Shown: positions 1 through 8,157, counted from the stretch's first letter. The stretch is 64,000 nt of DNA from Prevotella sp. E13-17 (GCF_022024035.1 NZ_CP091787.1:3390627-3454626), one strand, 5' to 3'. A program made the numbers and translations. The notes: a model not told the origin generated them from the sequence alone.

Positions 1-118
1 AACGTATGGCACGGATGGCCCTGGCGGGGTCGCCCGTACCGCAAGCCTGCGTACACGGTGCGTCCTGACAGAACAGACAGCGTGCGGCTTCTTCCCGGAT
101 GTTCATTTGTCGTTTCAT
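1..118 (-). CDS. Fer4_20-type flavoenzyme, N-terminus only (PreT/GltD-like), cut by the window edge
   Basis: Only about 39 codons lie in the window, starting from ATG at 118 and running off the left edge. The residues spell EEAARCLFCQDAPCTQAC, a C-x2-C-x4-C-x3-C cysteine cluster. This is characteristic of the N-terminal iron-sulfur domain (Fer4_20) of dihydropyrimidine dehydrogenase PreT, glutamate synthase small subunit and related NAD(P)H-dependent flavoproteins. The sequence that follows (GDPARAIRAI) is closer in style to PreT than to GltD, but the fragment is too short to decide. A second ATG four codons downstream (MNIREE) is an alternative start. It has its own promoter, divergent from the next gene. 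The family assignment is fairly safe; the specific enzyme is not. Confidence 0.6.
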   Translation of the reverse strand, partial: MKRQMNIREEAARCLFCQDAPCTQACGTGDPARAIRAIR

Positions 119-146
119 GATTCACTTAGGTTTTTAGTTAATGTTG

Positions 147-154
147 CAAAGATA
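147..154 (-). promoter_or_regulatory. Bacteroidota -7 promoter box for the left-edge gene
   Basis: The minus strand reads TATCTTTG, an exact match to the TAnnTTTG -7 consensus, 29 nt upstream of the start codon at 118. It is divergent from the box at 197-204. Confidence 0.6.
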
Positions 155-196
155 ATGTTTTTCTCTGTATCGCCAACGTTTTTCGTAAAAAAAAGT

Positions 197-204
197 TATC
201 TTTG
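197..204 (+). promoter_or_regulatory. Bacteroidota -7 promoter box for pgeF
   Basis: TATCTTTG, an exact TAnnTTTG match, ends 20 nt before the pgeF start codon. The -33 region is T-rich without a clean TTTG. Confidence 0.65.
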
Positions 205-224
205 CATCACAATTTACTTAAGGA

Positions 225-1037
225 ATGAAGCAACCTGTACTGCACAATTATCATATGGGCGAAGGTGTCACTGCCTTCAGCACCACACGCCAAGGGGGCT
301 ATAGCGAGGGGCGCTATGGCGAGTTCAACATCAATCGCTACTGCGGCGACAGCGAGGAGGCCATCAGGCAGAACCGCGAGGCACTGTGCCAACTGCTGAA
401 CATCGACGATGCCCACCTGCTGATGCCTCATCAGGTGCACCTCACAGAGATTGCCGTGGTGGGTGATGATCTAAGTATTGATTTAGAGGGCTACGATGCT
501 TTGATGACCAACGTGGCGGGGGTGTGCATCGGTGTGAGCACGGCCGACTGTATTCCCGTGCTGCTCTACGACCCTCGTCAGCGGGCTGTCTGCGCCATTC
601 ATGCTGGTTGGCGTGGCACGGTGAAGCGAATCACCGAGAAGGCTGTGGCACGTATGACGGCCGTCTATGGCACACGTCCCGAAGATATCGTGGCACAGAT
701 AGGTCCGGGCATCCATCAAGACAGCTTTGAGGTGGGCGACGAAGTTTATGATGCCTTTGCTCACGAGGGATTCAACATGCCCGCCATCAGCAGAAAATAC
801 CCAGTAAAAGATTCTTCATCTAAAAAAGATTCTTCATTCTTCACTCCTCATTCTTCATTTTATAAGTGGCACATCGACCTGCCGCAGTGCAACCGTCTGC
901 AACTCGTAGCTGCCGGCGTACTGCCACAGCAAATAGCCGTTTCGCCTATCTGTACCTTCGAACAGAGCGACACCTTTTTCTCTGCCCGCAGGCTGGGCAT
1001 TCATTCTGGCCGCATCTTCACGGCCATCATGCTGTAG
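225..1037 (+). CDS. pgeF: Purine nucleoside phosphorylase / multicopper polyphenol oxidase family (PgeF, YfiH)
   Basis: Cytoplasmic protein of 270 residues in the laccase-domain YfiH/PgeF family. Family members have been assigned purine nucleoside phosphorylase or adenosine deaminase activity and peptidoglycan-editing roles. The three expected metal ligands are present: His72 in HQVH, Cys109 in STADCIPVL and His126 in HAGWRG. The family signature IGPGIHQDSFEVGDEV also follows. Residues about 195-213 are serine- and lysine-rich and do not look like the family. They are encoded by a TTCTTCAT-type repeat inserted in frame between the IGPGI region and the conserved KWHIDLPQCNRLQL segment. The gene is convergent with the EamA transporter, with a 3-nt gap. 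The start is set by the promoter at 197-204. Confidence 0.9.
   Translation: MKQPVLHNYHMGEGVTAFSTTRQGGYSEGRYGEFNINRYCGDSEEAIRQNREALCQLLNIDDAHLLMPHQVHLTEIAVVGDDLSIDLEGYDALMTNVAGVCIGVSTADCIPVLLYDPRQRAVCAIHAGWRGTVKRITEKAVARMTAVYGTRPEDIVAQIGPGIHQDSFEVGDEVYDAFAHEGFNMPAISRKYPVKDSSSKKDSSFFTPHSSFYKWHIDLPQCNRLQLVAAGVLPQQIAVSPICTFEQSDTFFSARRLGIHSGRIFTAIML
807..862 (+). repeat. TTCTTCAT-type repeat inside pgeF
   Basis: The motif ATTCTTCAT occurs three times, with TTCACTCC between the second and third copies. It is low-complexity DNA of the kind usually found between genes in this phylum. Here it keeps the pgeF frame open and adds about 19 residues. Confidence 0.6.
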
Positions 1038-1040
1038 GTC

Positions 1041-1961
1041 TCAGCCCAAGAAGAACAGGCTGACGCCGATCACCGAGATGAAGGCACCCAGCACGGCACG
1101 CCACGTGATGCGCTCGTGGAACAACCAGCGCGAGGGCAACAGAATGATGATGGGGGTGGTGGCCATCAGCGTAGAGGCAATGCCGGCAGCGGTATATTGC
1201 ACCGCCATCAGCGAAAAGCCGACACCGATAAAGGGACCAAAAAGCGTGGTGGCCATCGCAATGGCAATGCCCTTGCGGTCGCGCACCGACTCACGGAAAT
1301 GCTTGGTTTCACCGCGCAAGAACAGCAGCACGCTGAAACCTATGATGCCCGCAATGCAACGATAGAAGTTGGCACTGAAAGGCACCAACCACTCGGGCAT
1401 GCCGGGATCCATCTGATAATGATCCATACCTATCTTGCTCAACACCAGTCCGATGCCCTGACACATGGCGGCGCCAATGGCAAAGAGCACGCCGTTCAGG
1501 GGCAGCTTCAGCGAGAAGCGGTGATGCTCGCCGCGACCCAGCACCGAAGTGCCGATACCCACCAGCGTAATCAGCATGGCAACGATGCTCATCATCGTCA
1601 TCTTCTGACCCAGCGTGATCCACGCCATCAGGGCTGCCGACACGGGCGCCAGCGTCATAAACAGCTGACCAAAGCGCGAACCGATGATGATGTAGCACTG
1701 AAACAGACAGAAGTCGCCTATCACATAGCCCACCAGACCAGACAACAGCATCCAGCCGGCAGCCTCGGCACTGGCACCCGCAGGCACGATACTGCCCGTC
1801 GTGGCATAGAACAGCACTAACGAAAACAGCAGCGCCAATGCCATGCGCATCACGTTCAGTGTCAGGTTGCCCAGTCGTTTCGAACCAAACTCACTCAGTA
1901 GTGCTGTAGCCGTCCACGAGAATGCTACACCAATAGAAATCAATTCGCCTATATAAGCCAT
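1041..1961 (-). CDS. EamA/DMT-superfamily inner-membrane transporter
   Basis: 306 residues with about ten hydrophobic segments arranged as two EamA repeats (roughly residues 1-145 and 155-306). This is the usual architecture of drug/metabolite transporters and exporters of small solutes. The start MAYIGELISIGVAFSWTATA is the first membrane helix. The C-terminal repeat has the family-typical GVGFSLMAVQYTAAGIASTLMATTPI segment (residue positions about 245-270) and ends with GAFISVIGVSLFFLG. The substrate cannot be predicted. It is transcribed toward pgeF and shares its upstream region with the divergent DUF389 gene. Confidence 0.85.
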   Translation of the reverse strand: MAYIGELISIGVAFSWTATALLSEFGSKRLGNLTLNVMRMALALLFSLVLFYATTGSIVPAGASAEAAGWMLLSGLVGYVIGDFCLFQCYIIIGSRFGQLFMTLAPVSAALMAWITLGQKMTMMSIVAMLITLVGIGTSVLGRGEHHRFSLKLPLNGVLFAIGAAMCQGIGLVLSKIGMDHYQMDPGMPEWLVPFSANFYRCIAGIIGFSVLLFLRGETKHFRESVRDRKGIAIAMATTLFGPFIGVGFSLMAVQYTAAGIASTLMATTPIIILLPSRWLFHERITWRAVLGAFISVIGVSLFFLG

Positions 1962-2039
1962 TGTTATCCCTTGATTGTTTTTGTTTATGGGTTACAAAGA
2001 AATGCTGCACTTCCTGTGCGGCACCTTTTTTTTCGTGCG

Positions 2040-2047
2040 CAAAAGTA
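2040..2047 (-). promoter_or_regulatory. -7 promoter box for the EamA transporter
   Basis: The minus strand reads TACTTTTG (TAnnTTTG), 79 nt upstream of the start at 1961. Confidence 0.45.
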
Positions 2048-2090
2048 CGAATAATTTCTGAATAAATACTATATAAACAGGAAAAAGTTG

Positions 2091-2098
2091 TATCTTTG
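2091..2098 (+). promoter_or_regulatory. -7 promoter box for the DUF389 gene
   Basis: TATCTTTG, an exact match, ends 26 nt before the start codon at 2125. Confidence 0.65.
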
Positions 2099-2124
2099 CA
2101 ACTAAACTAAAAACTTCTATCACC

Positions 2125-3471
2125 ATGGATATCAACTACATGATTAGCAAGGCCAAGGTTTACTTCAACCTGATGCCCGACAAAGACGACGAACAAGGTA
2201 TCATCGATCAGATCAGCAGCGGCGTGTCGTTTCGCGGCGCCAACCTGTGGGTGCTCATCTTTGCCATCTTCATAGCTTCACTGGGACTCAACGTCAACTC
2301 CACGGCTGTCATCATCGGCGCCATGCTCATATCGCCACTCATGGGACCTATCATCGGCATGGGACTGGCCGTGGGCATCAACGATCTGGAATTGCTCAAG
2401 CGGGCTGCCAAGAACTTCAGCGTGGCAACGGGCATCAGCGTGCTCACCGCCACCATCTATTTCATCATCACACCGCTGGGCGATGCCCAGTCTGAGCTGT
2501 TGGCACGCACCTCACCCACGCTCTACGATGTGCTCATCGCCTTCTGCGGCGGTGCGGCTGGCATCATCGCGCTCTGCACGCGCGGCAAGGGCAACGTCAT
2601 CCCGGGCGTTGCCATCGCCACGGCACTGATGCCGCCATTGTGTACGGCGGGCTACGGACTGGCCACAGGCCACTTCCTCTATTTCCTGGGCGCCTTCTAC
2701 CTGTTCTTCATCAACACCGTGTTCATTGCGCTGGCCACCTATTGCGGCGTACGCCTGATGCACTTCCAGCGCCACGAGTTTGCCTCGGCCGACCTGGCCA
2801 TCAAGGCGCGGCGCCTCATCATGGGCATCGTCGTGGTGACGATGCTGCCTGCCACGGTAGTCACCGTGTTCATCGTGCGTCGCAGCATCTTCGAGAACAA
2901 CGTGCGTAAGTTTGTCAAGACCGAGCTGACGCAGCCAGGCACACAGATCATCTCGTCTGATGTTGAGAAAGACAGCATGCAACTGCGCATCGTGGCGGTG
3001 GGTCGCGAGATTACAGATGTCATGCAGGCCAGTGCTGAGCGCCACATGGAGCTCTACGGCATGAAGGGCTATCAGCTGCGCATCATTCAGGGCGTACAGA
3101 CCGACAGCATCCTGACGCTGAACAACCGGCTGTCAAGTATCAACACCACGCGTGAGGCCGACCGTCAGCAACTGCTGGAGCTATCGGCCAAGAACACCAC
3201 GCTGACCAACCGGTTAGAGGGTTACACGCGCTATGAGAGCATGTCGGCGGCACTGCGCCCCGAACTGAAAGTGCTGTTCCCACAGGTGTCCGCCATCGGC
3301 TTGGCGCCCATGGCTGAGTCGGTAGCCGACAGCGCCCGTCAGGCGCACTTCGTCATGGCGCTGGTCACCACACCCGCCAGCCATCGCCTGTCTGTCAGCG
3401 AGCGCCAGATGCTGCACGACTGGCTGCAGGCGCGCATCATTGCCGACAGTATCCTGGTGGTAGAGAAGTGA
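2125..3471 (+). CDS. DUF389 (TIGR00341-type) membrane protein
   Basis: 448 residues. The N-terminal half (about 35-260) has six or so membrane segments. It includes the family-typical stretches VNSTAVIIGAMLISPLMGPI and GNVIPGVAIATALMPPLCTA, rich in small residues and prolines. The C-terminal part, from about residue 270, is soluble and has an alpha/beta character followed by a short heptad-like segment near 335-370. DUF389 proteins are conserved but lack an established function. The gene stands alone between the divergent EamA gene and the AT-rich island, and is clearly GC-richer than the island that starts after its stop. Confidence 0.85.
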   Translation: MDINYMISKAKVYFNLMPDKDDEQGIIDQISSGVSFRGANLWVLIFAIFIASLGLNVNSTAVIIGAMLISPLMGPIIGMGLAVGINDLELLKRAAKNFSVATGISVLTATIYFIITPLGDAQSELLARTSPTLYDVLIAFCGGAAGIIALCTRGKGNVIPGVAIATALMPPLCTAGYGLATGHFLYFLGAFYLFFINTVFIALATYCGVRLMHFQRHEFASADLAIKARRLIMGIVVVTMLPATVVTVFIVRRSIFENNVRKFVKTELTQPGTQIISSDVEKDSMQLRIVAVGREITDVMQASAERHMELYGMKGYQLRIIQGVQTDSILTLNNRLSSINTTREADRQQLLELSAKNTTLTNRLEGYTRYESMSAALRPELKVLFPQVSAIGLAPMAESVADSARQAHFVMALVTTPASHRLSVSERQMLHDWLQARIIADSILVVEK

Positions 3472-3784
3472 ATGTTCGCCATTCAGACTCCGCGCATCAA
3501 AAAAGAGTAGATGCTGTACCAAGGAACAAGTGCCTGCCCCACCTTAGTTTATTTGCTTTAATACAACTGCTTTACCATAGGTATTGCTGACGGTGCGCAA
3601 GAATTCAACAAATTGAGGATAGAGCGACTTGTCGTAAGTCCCTGACCTCATCCAACCTTTTCCACATTTCGTTTTGACCCTCTTAAAAAATAGTTTTTGA
3701 CTGACATTACAGCATTTAGAGCCTGGTAAAACCGCCTATCATTATTCCGTGCTACATTCTTTTTCTCTGTCACCGCGATTCTGG
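3472..3784. other. Intergenic boundary of the AT-rich island, no convincing gene
   Basis: No supported gene. The minus strand holds a 35-codon open frame (3651 to 3544, beginning MRSGTYDKSLYPQF) whose frame stays open for some distance upstream. It may be the 3' remnant of a lost gene. I do not recognise it. Base composition shifts here from GC-rich to AT-rich. Confidence 0.4.
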
Positions 3785-4528
3785 CTAATCATCCGCTAGA
3801 AACTTTAAAGGAATATTTACAACTTCAAATGGGAATCTTTCTTTGTCGGGAATCCACTTAATATCATTCACTAAGATTTCTTTTAATTTCGTCACTAACT
3901 TCTTTACATTATCACAATTATTATGGTCATTGTTTCTTACGACGACCTTTATTGTATTACCATGACTATCTATTTGGCAGTTTACTGTCAACGAAACCGT
4001 TTTCTCTATCATCCTGGTTATTCCGTTTAATTCCGATGATAAATAAGAGAATAAGCTATCACGCCCATTTGGAAAAGGAAAACCTCTTTCGCTAGATAAA
4101 TCTTTCTTCATAGATATCTTTGGCGTACTATTTTTATGCATTCGATCAATCTTGTTTTTCAATGACGGAGGCAAATTATATAAAACCCCATCATATAAAA
4201 TATGATAAGGATCCATGCAAGCAGACATTAAGACAAATCCTTGCGAATACAAGTATAATTTGCATCTCACATCTAACGTCTTCGCATGGGACTCTTTTAG
4301 ACTATAGAATTCTTTAACGATGTCTGAAATTACAGCACTATCAGAAATATGGTATTCCTCATAAGAAATTTCATTTTCAAAATCTCTACATGTCACGTTC
4401 GCTGGAGTTTCTAAATGCCAAGGAGCATGTTTAACCACTATACTATCTATTTTAAAAGTATTTACACTGTAGATATGAAGTATAATTACGTTCATCAATA
4501 AAAAAAAAGTAAAATATCTTTTATTCAT
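3785..4528 (-). CDS. Unknown exported protein with a TonB-C-like tail
   Basis: 247 residues, not recognised. The first 20 or so residues (MNKRYFTFFLLMNVIILHIY) form a signal peptide or membrane anchor with no lipobox. The last 80 residues (VSLTVNCQIDSHGNTIKVVV onward to the end) alternate hydrophobic strands around a G-N turn and finish with a W-P-F-N-I-P-L pattern. This resembles TonB C-terminal or related periplasmic domains, but that is a visual impression only. It is the last of a run of same-strand genes downstream of the Rhs gene and shares their AT-rich codon use, so it may be island cargo. A role in immunity is possible but not shown. Confidence 0.65.
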   Translation of the reverse strand: MNKRYFTFFLLMNVIILHIYSVNTFKIDSIVVKHAPWHLETPANVTCRDFENEISYEEYHISDSAVISDIVKEFYSLKESHAKTLDVRCKLYLYSQGFVLMSACMDPYHILYDGVLYNLPPSLKNKIDRMHKNSTPKISMKKDLSSERGFPFPNGRDSLFSYLSSELNGITRMIEKTVSLTVNCQIDSHGNTIKVVVRNNDHNNCDNVKKLVTKLKEILVNDIKWIPDKERFPFEVVNIPLKFLADD

Positions 4529-4588
4529 TTTGTTCTCATAGGATAAATTATAATTTCAAGTTCTTTCTCAACAGGAGTGTTAGATGTA

Positions 4589-5182
4589 CTATTTTTCATT
4601 AAGTCTCACCAAGGCTACTTTTCTCATCTTTAACCGATTCATATCTAAGCCTATTTCGTTTCCAAAAGATTTATTATCAAAAGAATATTTATAATCTGAA
4701 GGTATTCCATAGATTTTTATTAATGCATCAGAAGCTAATTCCATACTATCAAGACAATTGTAATAACCAGACCTGCATCGCAATAAATACAAAACCTCTG
4801 GCAAGTTTTCCAAATTGTAATCTTCCATGTCACAAAGACAATTCAAATCACCGATACATAATCCTTCATCCTTCCACTCTACATACATACGAGCTTCACA
4901 AGTCTGATTCTTAGGCATCTGTCTTGTAATGGAACATAAAAACGAGCTAATGCTATCAAATTCCTCGGCAGAACACTCCAACGTTTCATACACGCCAAGG
5001 TTTTCCGCAATTTTTGCCATAGATTTACATGTTGTCTTTACATTCGTTTCGTAAACGTAAGGATAGTACGATACAAATATAGTATCATTGTCCTTCGTTT
5101 CCTTCTCGCATATAGCTGAGCAAGAGGTAAGACATATAATAGTATATACAAACAAAAAACTCTCTTTATATTTCATCGTCAT
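4589..5182 (-). CDS. Unknown lipoprotein in the Rhs island
   Basis: 197 residues. A signal sequence ends in LTSCS, a lipobox that predicts a lipid-anchored periplasmic or outer-membrane protein. The mature part contains eight or more cysteines (for example CEKE, CKSM, ECSAEE, CSITRQ, CEAR, CIGDLNCLCD), suggesting disulfide bonds. No family is recognised. It lies 60 nt upstream of the TonB-C-like protein gene and 39 nt downstream of the membrane protein that overlaps the Rhs gene. An Rhs-associated immunity or accessory lipoprotein is a reasonable guess but unproven. Confidence 0.6.
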   Translation of the reverse strand: MTMKYKESFLFVYTIICLTSCSAICEKETKDNDTIFVSYYPYVYETNVKTTCKSMAKIAENLGVYETLECSAEEFDSISSFLCSITRQMPKNQTCEARMYVEWKDEGLCIGDLNCLCDMEDYNLENLPEVLYLLRCRSGYYNCLDSMELASDALIKIYGIPSDYKYSFDNKSFGNEIGLDMNRLKMRKVALVRLNEK

Positions 5183-5221
5183 TACTGTTATAATGGTTTT
5201 ATTGATATGGAATTACGGGTA

Positions 5222-5653
5222 TCAAGTACCTTTTGTTCTTAATGACACTTTATGTATAACTGCAATAAAAACGACAGCAATATAATACGATAAATATACA
5301 AGAACTAGCCCAAATACAGAGTCAACATTGAAAAGACCAATCCATGTATTATCACACAAAGAATCTGCAATCATCAATAGTGATGGAATAATCGTATACG
5401 TCAAACATAACCATAGATTATCTATTATACTCGACAATATCTTCATCTTATAAATAATTAGAACCATGCATATACTTAAAGGTCCCCATATGAACACCTG
5501 ACAAAAGGCAAAAAGATATAGGCCAAACACTAATCCATCAGAGTCAAAATTATTGAGACTCGTACCTAAAACAAAAACTGCTGCAAGCAGACAATCAACT
5601 ACATATGATATTAGAAGATTTCTACATTGACGTCTTTTTACACATTTCTTCAT
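5222..5653 (-). CDS. Small four-helix membrane protein overlapping the Rhs gene, probable immunity protein
   Basis: 143 residues with a basic N-terminus (MKKCVKRRQC) followed by four clear hydrophobic segments, at about 13-32, 42-66, 78-97 and 107-132. Its start codon lies inside the last 11 codons of the Rhs gene (32-nt overlap), so translation is probably coupled. A small gene immediately 3' of an Rhs toxin tip is the usual place for the cognate immunity gene, and membrane immunity proteins are known in polymorphic toxin systems. That assignment is inferred from position only; no immunity family is recognised. Confidence 0.6.
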   Translation of the reverse strand: MKKCVKRRQCRNLLISYVVDCLLAAVFVLGTSLNNFDSDGLVFGLYLFAFCQVFIWGPLSICMVLIIYKMKILSSIIDNLWLCLTYTIIPSLLMIADSLCDNTWIGLFNVDSVFGLVLVYLSYYIAVVFIAVIHKVSLRTKGT

Positions 5654-6680
5654 AATAATCTTTTATTGCTTTTTTCTGTTCATCTGATGTCCATGGTTTT
5701 GCCTTTGAATCAAAACCAGTTTTTACACCTGGGATTTTTTCTCGTATTTCTTCTATAATCTCTTCTGAAACACCAGATTTTAAAAGAATCGTTGAGCTAC
5801 TCGAATTACAATTTCCTTGAATATCATTTGTTGGCAATATATCATACCTAATTCCATTCTCATTACCATAGGAATTAATGGTATTAACCACAGAATTATC
5901 GAATTCTTCACTTGTCATACCTTCTGGAATAGGAACTTCGATCTTTGCCTTGCAATTAACCTTGTCTTTACCTTTATAAATATCTATATCTTGTTGATAG
6001 TGACATTCCGATAAACGATTAAAACTTAAAAAAGGATTGCTTTTCTCTGGTCCATAAGCAGCATACCTAACTATTTTCCCAGAAGAATTTTCAACTGTAA
6101 TGAACGTGTGTGTCGGGAGTCCTCCAAGTTTCATAAGTTTATTACTTGTAGGTAATGTCGTAGCATAGAGGTAAACTTTCTTCCCATCTGGATCGATGTA
6201 TATAACCGGATTATTCGCACAATACGCATACGGACTGATGTGATAGTACTTCTCGCAGAGGGGATCCATCGTTGTGAAACGACCGAGAAGAGGGTCGTAC
6301 CAACGGGCGCCATAGTCATACCAGTTCAGCCCGTGCATCATATCAAACTCCTTGCCTATAAACAGGCGGTGGTGAGTGCCTGTCTTGCCTTTGCGTATCA
6401 CACCACCATAAGGATAGTAATCTGTCACGAATGGTGAGGAAGTATCCGACCTCACAGCCATGCGCACATTTCCTTGATAGTCCTTCAGGTCGAAATAGTA
6501 GGACGAAGCACTCGTGCTGCCCGACAAAGACACCTCACCACAGTCCAACGTCAGATACCACTGACTGCTGTCCGAAGAAAGGTACTTCCGAATATGGACA
6601 TAGTTCTCAGACGATGTCTGTGCTGTCAACACTGACACCATCAACAGATGCAACAACAGAAGGAAAAGTCGTTTATTCAT
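5622..6680 (-). CDS. Mini-Rhs protein with signal peptide and a C-terminal toxin-like domain
   Basis: 352 residues. Residues 1-20 are a signal peptide ending near TAQTSS. Residues about 60-165 are the Rhs repeat-associated core, with the hallmark segments YYFDLKDYQGNVRMAV, GLNWYDYGARWYDPLLGRF and SPYAYCANNPVIYIDPDGK. There are no upstream YD repeats, so this lacks the shell of a full-length Rhs protein. After the DPDGK junction the variable tip (about 168-352) has THTFITVENSSGKIV and later QGNCNSSSSTILLKSGV. The His-then-Asn-Cys order recalls circularly permuted papain-fold (NlpC/P60 or LRAT-like) enzymes, which is an inference. The 3' end overlaps a probable immunity gene. The promoter is about 105 nt upstream. 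Confidence 0.75.
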   Translation of the reverse strand: MNKRLFLLLLHLLMVSVLTAQTSSENYVHIRKYLSSDSSQWYLTLDCGEVSLSGSTSASSYYFDLKDYQGNVRMAVRSDTSSPFVTDYYPYGGVIRKGKTGTHHRLFIGKEFDMMHGLNWYDYGARWYDPLLGRFTTMDPLCEKYYHISPYAYCANNPVIYIDPDGKKVYLYATTLPTSNKLMKLGGLPTHTFITVENSSGKIVRYAAYGPEKSNPFLSFNRLSECHYQQDIDIYKGKDKVNCKAKIEVPIPEGMTSEEFDNSVVNTINSYGNENGIRYDILPTNDIQGNCNSSSSTILLKSGVSEEIIEEIREKIPGVKTGFDSKAKPWTSDEQKKAIKDYYEEMCKKTSM

Positions 6681-6785
6681 GCGATTCTAGTCTATAATGG
6701 TAAGGCGTAAAAAAGTCGAAAATAGTCATTGGGCAGGGTTTCGCATCTTGTTTCTGGTTAAGATTAATAATAATTTGTCTGACTG

Positions 6786-6793
6786 CAAAGATA
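6786..6793 (-). promoter_or_regulatory. -7 promoter box for the mini-Rhs operon
   Basis: The minus strand reads TATCTTTG, leaving a leader of about 105 nt before the start at 6680. The remaining intergenic sequence (6681-6949) is AT-rich and has nothing else recognisable. Confidence 0.55.
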
Positions 6794-6949
6794 CATCATT
6801 TTCCTAAACCATGATACTTTTCTCTATATTTTTTTACAGAAAAGAGCCAATGTGCCAAGAGACTCCAGACACGACACTACAACCACAATAGCCGCACGTC
6901 GATATTATTCACAGGTTCAAATAGAAAACATAGTAACTGTGATTTACCT

Positions 6950-7726
6950 TTACCATTTTAGTCTTTCAAACTTTTCTCTATTTTCATCATTGGGCATATA
7001 TTTCCGAGTATTAGCATCAACGCAGACAGAATTAATTATTCCTTTACTTAAATCACTCAACTCACAGACAAACTGAGGATGATCAAGAAAGTCGGTAATA
7101 ATCAGTTTTCCGTCTTCAATGACCAAATGCCGGACGTTCTTATTAAAGAAGACATCGTCAGGATAAGTTTGATAAATATAGCCTTCGTTAATAAAATGAT
7201 TCTTTCCATCAAACAAAGACATCCTTAACCTATAGTCGTACGACGTGAGTACATGTTCTAATACGACTTTTACGCCATATCCTTTCAAAGTCTTTTTTTT
7301 GAATAACCGCTCATTTTTATAATTATTATTTCTTAATTCTTGATGAAGATTAAGGAAGGATTCAATAGGTATATCATGGCTAATAGAGGCTAGTTTGTAA
7401 CCTCTTTCTAATAAAGAAAGATAATATTCAAAACGTTCCACTTCTGTTGACATATTTAAATACTTTTCGATTTCCTCATTACTGACATGAATATTTACTG
7501 ATAACGATGAAACGGACTTCTCCTTCACAAGACTCTCATCTTTTGTAATATTACAAAAAAGCATATTATATGGGCCATCTGTTGGAAGATGCAACTTTCT
7601 AATACGTAAAGAAAGATAATTCGAAACAAACCACGTGTTATAGTTGAATTTATTATCAAATTCATCACCAAATCCTGAACCAAATCCAGAATTTCCTGCC
7701 CATAATATTATATATCTGTAATTCAT
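6950..7726 (-). CDS. Probable immunity protein for the orphan Rhs toxin tip
   Basis: 258 residues, cytoplasmic in character, with no signal peptide or membrane helix and a glycine-rich start (WAGNSGFGSGFGDEF). It begins 5 nt after the stop of the toxin-tip gene, the position expected of a cognate immunity gene. No family is recognised. The AT-rich codon use matches the rest of the island. The toxin-immunity pairing is inferred from spacing and order only. Confidence 0.6.
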   Translation of the reverse strand: MNYRYIILWAGNSGFGSGFGDEFDNKFNYNTWFVSNYLSLRIRKLHLPTDGPYNMLFCNITKDESLVKEKSVSSLSVNIHVSNEEIEKYLNMSTEVERFEYYLSLLERGYKLASISHDIPIESFLNLHQELRNNNYKNERLFKKKTLKGYGVKVVLEHVLTSYDYRLRMSLFDGKNHFINEGYIYQTYPDDVFFNKNVRHLVIEDGKLIITDFLDHPQFVCELSDLSKGIINSVCVDANTRKYMPNDENREKFERLKW

Positions 7727-7731
7727 TATTG

Positions 7732-8070
7732 CTATGGTCTTTTATGTTTCTCTGGATCTAATTGATCCCTATACTTATTAGCACGTTCTTTTTCGTAATC
7801 CAGAATACGGGTTCGTGACCCTTCACCAGCAGGCTCATGATGGGTTATTTCTGATTTATAAGTGCCATCACCTGATTCCTTATTCCATTTCTTAACTTGA
7901 GTTTCAGCTCGAACTGACTTCCCATTTTTTATCTGTCCACCACTAATTCCTGTTTTAATTACCTTATTAGTTTTTGTATTTATAATGTCATATGCATGCT
8001 GGGCCTTTGTACTTGCTTTTGAATTTCCATGTACTGCAAAGGTACTATTTATTCTGATAAATCGTATCAT
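7732..8070 (-). CDS. Orphan Rhs toxin tip, URI/GIY-YIG-like nuclease domain, 5' end truncated
   Basis: 112 residues from ATG 8070. The domain runs QHAYDIINTKTNKVIKTGIS, then RAETQVKKWNKESG, an SRTRILDYEKERA helix and a terminal PEKHKRP. The YDIIN...KTGIS opening with later R, E and a KHKRP end matches toxin tips of Bacteroidota Rhs proteins that I associate with the URI (GIY-YIG-related) nuclease toxins. The preceding HGNSKASTKAQHAYD also looks like Rhs toxin-linker sequence. No Rhs core precedes it. The open frame continues to 8157, but those 29 extra codons are GC-rich repeat DNA. The gene is therefore a displaced or decayed C-terminal module and may not be expressed or exported. Confidence 0.6.
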   Translation of the reverse strand: MIRFIRINSTFAVHGNSKASTKAQHAYDIINTKTNKVIKTGISGGQIKNGKSVRAETQVKKWNKESGDGTYKSEITHHEPAGEGSRTRILDYEKERANKYRDQLDPEKHKRP

Positions 8071-8092
8071 TTTGGGGCATAATGTGCATGAA

Positions 8093-8152
8093 GACCCCAC
8101 TCCGACCCTCCTCCGAAAGGGAAATTCCACCCCGACCCTCCCAAGGGAGGGA
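8093..8152. repeat. GC-rich REP-like repeat, two units
   Basis: Two adjacent units resembling CCCCGACCCTCCCAAGGGAGGGAG, each able to fold as CCCTCC/GGAGGG-type hairpins. The same family occurs at 12803-12890, 37421-37456 and 40249-40285. Here it truncates the toxin-tip gene from its upstream sequence. Confidence 0.65.
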
Positions 8153-8157
8153 GACAT

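Noticed and set aside
3785..8157. AT-rich island as a prophage or integrative element
   Set aside because: No integrase, structural, conjugation or attachment-site sequence was found.
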